A stretch of DNA of 64,000 nucleotides from Fragum whitleyi. Lineage: Eukaryota; Mollusca; Bivalvia; Cardiida; Cardiidae. The notes beneath the pieces were generated by a model. It had not been told where the DNA came from and searched no databases. It was given only the letters and a program-made list of their open reading frames with translations. The stretch is from assembly GCA_948146395.1 (NCBI GenBank), contig OX411543.1, forward strand, positions 61,803,676-61,867,675. The letters are read 5' to 3'. Every line of letters starts with the position of its first letter. The stretch's first letter is position 1. Made by a program: the position numbers and the translations under genes. Below are positions 58,031 through 64,000 of this stretch, piece after piece.

Positions 58031-58343
58031 TGCCAGCCCGATTAGCTCAGCTGGTAGAGCACCGGACTTCAAAACCATTTGAAGTTCGACGGCGTGGGTT
58101 CAAACCCGGGCTGGCACACTAACAAAAACTAATTGTCTTTCGGATGAGACGTTAAACCGAGGCCCCGTGAGACGGTGCTTTACACCGAGCACGTAAAAGA
58201 ACCATGGCGGATCTCAGCAGTAGTTTCGTCATGTATCCTTGCACTATCACCCGTAACAACTAACCGTCTTCTGGGGGCGTCGCTCATATGGGCATGTGCT
58301 ACGGTAGCGACGATATATAAACGGAAATACACACACATGTAAA
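58031..58343 (+). mobile_element. SINE with tRNA-derived head and conserved metazoan core
   Basis: The head (58031-58116) has a complete A box (TAGCTCAGCTGG, 58043-58054), an anticodon-like loop CTTCAAA, a perfect B box (GGTTCAAACCC, 58097-58107), and ends GCCAGCC/GGCTGGC that can pair as an acceptor stem. It is longer than a real tRNA and the T stem does not close fully, so it is a repeat head, not a gene. The body has TCTTTCGGATGAGACGTTAA-ACCGAGG (58137-58163) and GCACGTAAAAGAACC (58189-58203), which I recall as the conserved core of metazoan/molluscan SINEs (Nin-DC/Meta type). An ACACACA tail ends it. Both pol III boxes are intact. Confidence 0.7.
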
Positions 58344-59953
58344 GGAATTGTGTTTCAGCTCAATATCTTATTTCAGCTTGACCTTCAGAATAAAAAATTC
58401 TGTCAGACTATTCAGATCCAAATGCTTACTTCAACCGAATACATGTAGCTCTTTATAGCACCAAACCATTGAAAGTCTGAACTTTCCATAGGCCTGCAAG
58501 TTACACCAAGTTGCCAACGACGATTTTTTTATTATTAGCCATATTTTGTCAAATTTATCTCAGCTGAAGGAATGGCTTGGATGTATTTTGTCCCAGTGAA
58601 CTAGGCCTACTGCACAATTGTATTAAAGAAAGAGTCAATTAGTAATCGTAATCTTTATTGTTTTGGCTATTGGAAATCTTCAATATATATAAATATAGTC
58701 GCTACCTTTACAATTCCTAATCTGTACCATGTTGTGTTTTTTCAGTTCCTTTTGTAGATCCTTTTAGTTTCAATTTATGTTCGCGTTTTGAAGGTAGTCA
58801 TACAGTATTATATTAACAAGCGCCTGTATATTAAGCATTGTCTTAGGAATAACTCCGACATACTAATACTGTCATTATAGTTACACTATGGACACATCGG
58901 TGTACTCATTTAACCTTATTTATCTCCATTTGACTTTGCCAACCACTTGATATTTCATCTTTGTTAAGAGAATAAAAGTGGTTTAATCTTACAAAAGCAC
59001 CCTTTTATCAAGTAACTGTTTTATCAAACACGTATTTTACATGTGTATTGTATTAAACTTTTTCGGAGCTTTAACTGTATTTCTCTCCGTTCTTAAGTAA
59101 TTTTAAGATAATCACCCAATTTCATTATTTTTCTTGCCTTCTAGTATCACAATCTTTAACAAATCTAAAGTCCAAACGATTTTTTACGGCTACACATCAC
59201 TACGCTGTTTTATCAAATATTATATCCAAATATATTGTCCAAAGGGCAGAATTCACGAATATCCATTTTTTGCTTTTTAATTCCTATTTTTTAAAATCTT
59301 TGAAAAACATACATTAAACATTGCGTTTGTATTAAACGACCTTCCTTAAGTTCCACAATATGAAACACTTTATTCGTGATACCTTTCTGTCATGTAAAAA
59401 ACCCCAAATAACCCCTGTTTTCACAAAAATAACCTTTTACCGCAGATTTTTCGTAAAAGGTTTCACGAAAAACTATATTTACACTCATGCGACACCTTTA
59501 AATTTTGACATAATTTAAATAAACTAAAGAAGAATCTATTTTGCAGCTTTTAAAAGTGTAGCAGCTATATGATCAATATTCAAAAAACAAAAATGAAAGT
59601 ACAATCTTGCAATATTTCAACAATTGTAAGTTTAGTTTAAAAAATGAGATGTCTGTGACACCAAACACAACAATAAAATTTGAATTATTTTACCAACCTT
59701 TTGATATGTAATAAAGTAGATTTCCCTTTTTCCTTCATACATTATCTCCAATAAAACCTATTGAAGTGTGTCAAATGCAAATTAATTATTAGATATGATT
59801 TCGTAATGACGTCACTTTTTGTATTTGACGCCATTATCACAGACGACGTTAACATTGCGCTAAATGTTCGGAATTTGTTCATTTATACCGAATTCCACAA
59901 ATTAGAATAAAAGATTGCCTATTTGAGTCACCAATGGAAAATGCGTATTTTAT
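58344..59953. other. AT-rich DNA, no gene seen
   Basis: No supported coding frame; a CRE-type TGACGTCA lies at 59807. Nothing else recognised in this 1.6 kb. Confidence 0.35.
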
Positions 59954-60670
59954 CTCACCTAAGTACAACGTGCTCAAGGGGCGCTTTTAGGATCACCCTA
60001 ACTCCCTTGTGGGTCAAATGTCGCGCATCGTCAACGTTTTTAAAACATCTTTTCCTCCTTAACCGCTTGGCCGATTTCAATTAAGTTTTACTAGAATATT
60101 CCCTGTACGACCCTCTTAAAAATTGTCAGCGAAAATCTGATTGGCCCATAAACTTGGGTTTGGCAGGGCGTGGCTTATTTTGAGCTCGAAAATTTTGCAA
60201 GGCATCTCCTCCAGAACCAATGGGCCGATTTCAATGAAGTTCTACTAGAATGTTCCTTGGACAACCCTCTTCAAAAATGTTCACAAAATTTTGATTGGCC
60301 CATAGTTATGGGCTTGGCAGGGAGGGGCTTATTTTGAGCTCGAAATCTTTGAATGGCATCTCCTCCTGAACCATTGGGCCAATTTTGAAACTTAACGAGA
60401 ATGTTCCTTGGGGTACCATTTTCAAAAATTGATTGCAAATTTCGATTTGCCCATAAATATGGTCGTGACTAATGGCGCTTATTTTGATTCTCCTTAGTAT
60501 TGAATGGCTGTGCAGGGTCTTTTTTCACTTTAAATGCTTGAAAATATCATCTCTTCTTCAACAATTAGGCAAATGTGAATGAAGCTTTGCCAGAAAGCTA
60601 ATTGGATGAGATCCAATGGACCAATAGAATTCAGGTGAGCGGTTAACGGCCATTCTGGTCCTCTTGTTTT
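59954..60670 (+). mobile_element. CGTCC-type tandem-array element, complete
   Basis: ATCTCACCTAAGTACAACGTGCTCAAGG opens it, a degenerate relative of the palindrome at 73. Three to four units follow with 'AACC--TGGGCCGATTTCAAT-AAGTT-TACTAGAATGTTCC', 'ATGGGCTTGGCAGGG' and 'TGGCATCTCCTCCTGAACC'. The end CAGGTGAGCGGTTAACGGCCATTCTGGTCCTCTTG (60635-60669) matches 912-945 and 1941-1980. Confidence 0.65.
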
Positions 60671-61487
60671 AAAATACTCTTTATTTCCAATCATTACCTA
60701 AATTGCATCATACGGCAAGAAAAATATCAACAGCAAAATAACCTAGAAATTGCATATTCGCAATATTTATGTGTATTATAATATAGAACATTGTTACTAT
60801 TGCCCAGGTTACTTATACAGAGAGCAATGAGTAGTTGATGTTAATTATTTACTCATTTTACATACAAAAAAAGATTCCATTATAATATCATATATAAAAA
60901 CGAGTAAGGAAAATGCGGAAAATAGCAAAAACGCTTAAAATCAAATACATTAAAATTAGCTATTTCAGTTGTCATGGTTATCACCAATAAGTTAAAATTT
61001 AGGATTTTTATCTACAGGATGCATTGAAAAGATTCCGTTTATATAATACTTATTGCCAAAACATACATGTATCTCATAGTAGGGCTCAATTTAGCAAATT
61101 TCCAACTTTATGGCCTGTTGCTATGGTGACCACTTCACACAGGACCTCTTTTCAAGGCAGTTTTAACTGATTTCAATGGTCTCTACTTTTGTGTGAAATT
61201 AAATCTAAATCAGAGAATAAAAGTAAAAATATTGTAAATTAGTTTCATGGAACCAAGAAAAAATACTTAATGATCGTTAACAATAAATCGAATATTTAAA
61301 AAAAAGTCCTTTGGTTAAGATCGTGGCACACACATTTAAATCTAAAAGAACATGTGTTTAATACAATTAGTTATCACAACACCTTTAAATCAATAAATGC
61401 ATGTCATTTTGTGTTTGATTATTTGTTTTTTGTATATTTAATAATGCATTCAGCAAATAAAATCTTTTTCGTTACCATGGCAACAAC
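60671..61487. other. AT-rich DNA upstream of the young LINE, no gene seen
   Basis: No supported feature except an X-box-like palindrome at 61471. Confidence 0.4.
61471..61484. promoter_or_regulatory. RFX X-box-like palindrome next to LINE 5' end
   Basis: GTTACCATGGCAAC matches GTTNCCATGGNAAC. It lies at or just outside the point where GC-rich LINE 5' UTR sequence begins. Confidence 0.35.
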
Positions 61488-62082
61488 GCCCCCAGCTGGG
61501 CGCGGGGATAGAAATAGTCGGCTGCTGTCCATGTTGTACATGGTATGACCCCAAACAAATGGACCTGCCTGTTTGCCGTGGGCTGCGCCCCGTAATGCCT
61601 GATGACAGGATCCTGGTAGTTGAGTGACCTCAGGGATTAGCAAGGCCCTGTGCTAGCAACACACCACTTTGGCCCTGAGTTGGGATAAACGGGAGGTCGG
61701 GCGGGCCCGACCCGATCAATCGGCTGGTCATGTCTTGCCCTAGGGCGTTTTTATCCGCAACCTTATCTTTTAATTGTGTTCCGTAAACCACCGTTTTCAT
61801 TAAACGACGTTTTTATTTACGCCTTAGAAGGCGGTGGCTCATGGGTCAATCGGGTAAATTTGGTGTTTGATCGACGTTTTTACTCTACGTTATTTTTTCA
61901 TGCTTGGTTGAATTAATAATCGGAAGTATTAATCGCTTGATCTAGCCTATTTGCACCGAGTATATCGGCGATGTATCCCCGGCACCTCTCCTGAGATGGA
62001 ATTCCCCAGGTTAGGTGTCCCCATTGTAGGACTCCGAGGGCGGGTGGTTTGGAACATCGCCGATGAATCACATGAAACAAAC
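61488..62082 (+). mobile_element. LINE 5' untranslated region
   Basis: An abrupt rise in GC content starts at about 61488 (CGCCCCCAGCTGGGCGCGGGG) in otherwise AT-rich DNA and leads into the retrotransposon ORF1. It contains GGGAGGTCGGGCGGGCCCGACCCG (61690-61713). It is presumably the element's promoter-bearing 5' UTR. The exact 5' end is an estimate because no target-site duplication can be checked within the window. Confidence 0.5.
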
Positions 62083-63423
62083 ATGGCAACAACAAAAAAA
62101 GCCAAGCGCGCGTGGTCATCCGACTCAGATGATGAAGCTGCAAAACATCAGACATTTCCAAAGTATATAGTTATAGTAAGTGAAGACCCAGATGACCCAG
62201 TCACTGATCTATCTCCGTTCATAATTGAAAAACAGATAAATGCAATTCTAGGAACACCTAAGTCTGTGAAAGCTCTTAAAAATGAAACACTCTTAGTTGA
62301 AGTTGCAAAGAAGCAACAGGCTGATAACTTGCTCAAAACAACTAAATTCTTTAATATAGATGTACACGCCCATGAGAAATTAAGTAAATCTAAGGGCGTG
62401 ATACGATGTAAAGAATTATCTAAATACAGTACTGTTTCAGACATTAGAGATAATCTTAGACCCCAAGGAGTGACTGAGGTTAAAAGGATCGTCTTCAAAA
62501 GAGATAATAAGACTGTTAGAACTAATACCTATATCTTGACATTTGATGACCCAGTTCTTCCAAAGGAAATTAAAGTCGGATTTGAAGTTGTGAAAGTTGA
62601 TGTTTATGTCCCTAATCCGCTTCGTTGTTTTAATTGCCAGCGATTCGGCCACCATGAGAGCAACTGCACTAGAACTAAAATTTGTAGGAAATGCTCTTAC
62701 ACGGGACCTGTAGATGAACATGAAGAGGATGAATGCGAAAACGATCTCAAATGTATCAACTGCGGACAAGGTCATGCGGCTAGCTCTAGGCAAAGCCCAC
62801 ATTTCATTTTACAAAAACAAATTTTAGAAGTGAAATGTAGACAATCTGTGTCATTTTTTGAGGCAAAAAAGATTGTAGAATCTAGGCAAGATTCAATGCA
62901 CCTCAGTGGAACAGAAAACAGCTACGCTAATAAAGCTAAAACTGTTTCTGCTGACAAATCAAAGCCTGATCAATGTAGCACTTGCGAGCGCCTTTTAAAA
63001 GTCATTACTGAATTAGTCCCTCAGGCTAAAGGTTTGATCAATAAAGCATTATCTTCGGAAACTTCGCCTTCCCAAGCTTCAGTCAATAGAGCTTCATCGT
63101 CTGATCAAAACCCATCTGCTGCTCAAACAGCACAAACAGTAATTGTTCCTCAAAATACTCAACAATCTACTTTAAATAATGGTCCTTTAAGTAAACCAGA
63201 ATCTGTCAATCAGAGGCGGATTCGTATTCAGTTAGAAAAGAATAATCCTCCCTCAGTGGAGACACCCAATCGCTTTGCTGAGTTGGGTGACGGTGATGGA
63301 GAGGTGATGGAAGAGGAATCTGAGGATACTTCTCCGAAACCTCCAGATCCTCCTTCCAAACCTGGAAATCAGCGCCAAATTAGGCAAGGTAAAATAAAAT
63401 TAACTGGAATTAAAAATGAATAA
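62083..63423 (+). CDS. LINE ORF1 protein with CCHC zinc knuckles (Jockey/I-like)
   Basis: A nucleic-acid-binding ORF1 protein of a non-LTR retrotransposon, presumably coating the element RNA. The ATG at 62083 (MATTKKAKRAWSSDSDDE) is preferred; the frame is open upstream to 61951, with another ATG at 61996, but that part is 5'-UTR-like. From 62083 it has 446 residues. An N-terminal acidic segment is followed by an RNA-recognition-like region (about residues 25-175), then three knuckles: CFNCQRFGHHESNC (from residue 182, canonical CX2CX4HX4C), a CRKC...DEHEEDEC variant, and CINCGQGHAASSRQS, in which the last cysteine expected by the family is Ser. A low-complexity Ser/Gln/Pro tail follows. It overlaps ORF2 by 8 bp (63416-63423). 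Intact reading frame suggests recent insertion. Minus-strand frames inside are shadows. Confidence 0.85.
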   Translation: MATTKKAKRAWSSDSDDEAAKHQTFPKYIVIVSEDPDDPVTDLSPFIIEKQINAILGTPKSVKALKNETLLVEVAKKQQADNLLKTTKFFNIDVHAHEKLSKSKGVIRCKELSKYSTVSDIRDNLRPQGVTEVKRIVFKRDNKTVRTNTYILTFDDPVLPKEIKVGFEVVKVDVYVPNPLRCFNCQRFGHHESNCTRTKICRKCSYTGPVDEHEEDECENDLKCINCGQGHAASSRQSPHFILQKQILEVKCRQSVSFFEAKKIVESRQDSMHLSGTENSYANKAKTVSADKSKPDQCSTCERLLKVITELVPQAKGLINKALSSETSPSQASVNRASSSDQNPSAAQTAQTVIVPQNTQQSTLNNGPLSKPESVNQRRIRIQLEKNNPPSVETPNRFAELGDGDGEVMEEESEDTSPKPPDPPSKPGNQRQIRQGKIKLTGIKNE

Positions 63424-64000
63424 GTCCATACTTCCGTTAATCAGTGGTATAATCTTTACACTTTCTTTTACAATGGCGAATAAACTGATACAATGGAATT
63501 GCCTTAGTATCAAAGCAAATTTTGAAGAACTAAATCTTTTAGTTACAAGAGAAAAACCAGTTGCAATATGCTTACAAGAAACGTTTCTTAAAGACACAGA
63601 TAAGTTTTCTCTGAAATATCACTCTTGCTTTTTTACTAACTTTACAGGTCGCGAGAAAGCGTCTGGTGGTGTGGGAATTGTTGTAAATAATAATATCCCT
63701 CACCGTCATGTCAATTTAGATACTTCTTTGCAAGCAGTAGCTGTAAGTGTCTCGCTAAATAAAGCAATTTCATTATGTTCTGTTTATTCCTCCAAGCTCC
63801 CCTGTTGATGGCAGAAAACTTGATCATCTCGTCGATCAGCTACCTAAACCTTTTATGTTAATGGGAGATTTCAATTCTCACCATAAATTATGGGGATGCT
63901 CCAATACAGACGACAAAGGTCGTACTGTTGAGGATTTTGTAACACGGCATGATCTTGTTTTATTGAATGATAAATCTAAAACTTATCTTCAACCTGCAAC
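63416..64000 (+). pseudogene. LINE ORF2, endonuclease domain, one frameshift, cut by window end
   Basis: This is the start of the endonuclease-reverse transcriptase polyprotein, whose APE-type endonuclease nicks target DNA. From the ATG at 63416, or the second at 63473, the frame gives LIQWNCLSIKANFEELNLL, then AICLQETFLKD (catalytic Glu) and GGVGIVVNNNI. After VY at 63787 the frame breaks and would stop at 63806. Coding resumes one base forward at 63789 and continues to 64000 with MGDFNSHHKLWG (the conserved D-N pair) and a LLND segment. The break is a small indel (net loss of two or gain of one base) within a conserved block, so this copy is probably defective, unless the indel is an assembly error. 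The RT lies beyond the window. Motif style fits the Jockey/I group, including Nimb-like mollusc elements; the clade is inference. Confidence 0.8.

Noticed and set aside
58031..58117. Functional tRNA gene (anticodon-like TCA)
   Set aside because: Length and T stem do not fit a working cloverleaf, and a SINE core and tail follow directly.
61951..62082. N-terminal extension of LINE ORF1
   Set aside because: The open frame begins at a TTG; the region is GC-rich 5' UTR-like and the lysine-rich start after the ATG at 62083 is more typical.

Overview
The window looks like an AT-rich (roughly one third GC by eye) animal nuclear region, most likely from a bivalve mollusc. The main reasons are the dense mix of foldback/MITE elements, long arrays of ~160-bp degenerate repeats starting with CGTCC-type runs, a tRNA-headed SINE whose body resembles the conserved metazoan/molluscan SINE core, and a somatomedin-B-type cysteine-rich ectodomain exon of a kind common in lophotrochozoan receptors. 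The species cannot be fixed from the sequence alone. No rRNA, CRISPR or operon-like structure was seen.

The only convincing host gene is on the + strand. Exon A (42808-42981) encodes a signal-peptide-like stretch and the first cysteines of a somatomedin-B-like module. Exon B (45426-46267) completes that module and adds a cysteine-rich extracellular region. The two join in phase across a 2.4-kb intron made largely of MITE copies. The first exon and any transmembrane exons were not found. Three weaker coding candidates are listed at low confidence: a 73-bp exon at 7989-8061 (+), a 79-codon frame at 13655-13894 (-) and a signal-peptide-like exon at 50968-51073 (-). A decayed minus-strand coding remnant lies at 47815-48145.

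Mobile DNA accounts for most of the rest. Autonomous retroelements: a decayed LINE reverse transcriptase at 4180-6400 with frameshifts and a destroyed YxDD box, and the 5' half of a much younger LINE at 61488-64000 with 5' UTR, CCHC-knuckle ORF1 and an endonuclease ORF2 that has one frameshift and runs off the window. Non-autonomous elements: (1) a ~430-460-bp Tc1/mariner-type MITE flanked by TA, with CAGTTAACA termini and a large central hairpin, present as more than a dozen full or partial copies; (2) a ~160-bp near-palindrome flanked by TTAA (three loci); (3) several other foldback families, up to 1.4 kb; (4) a SINE at 58031-58343, and a 1-kb inverted pair of tRNA-like units at 31266-32290.

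Large tandem-array repeats occupy about 72-1980, 17400-17790, 19860-22215, 40165-42060, 52165-52960, 54190-57060 and 59954-60670. Homopolymer C/G runs of 16-24 nt recur at eight places, some inside these elements. Palindromic sites matching RFX X-box (GTTNCCATGGNAAC) and CRE (TGACGTCA) consensus are strongly over-represented and mostly lie in repeats. The remaining stretches are AT-rich DNA in which no supported gene was seen.
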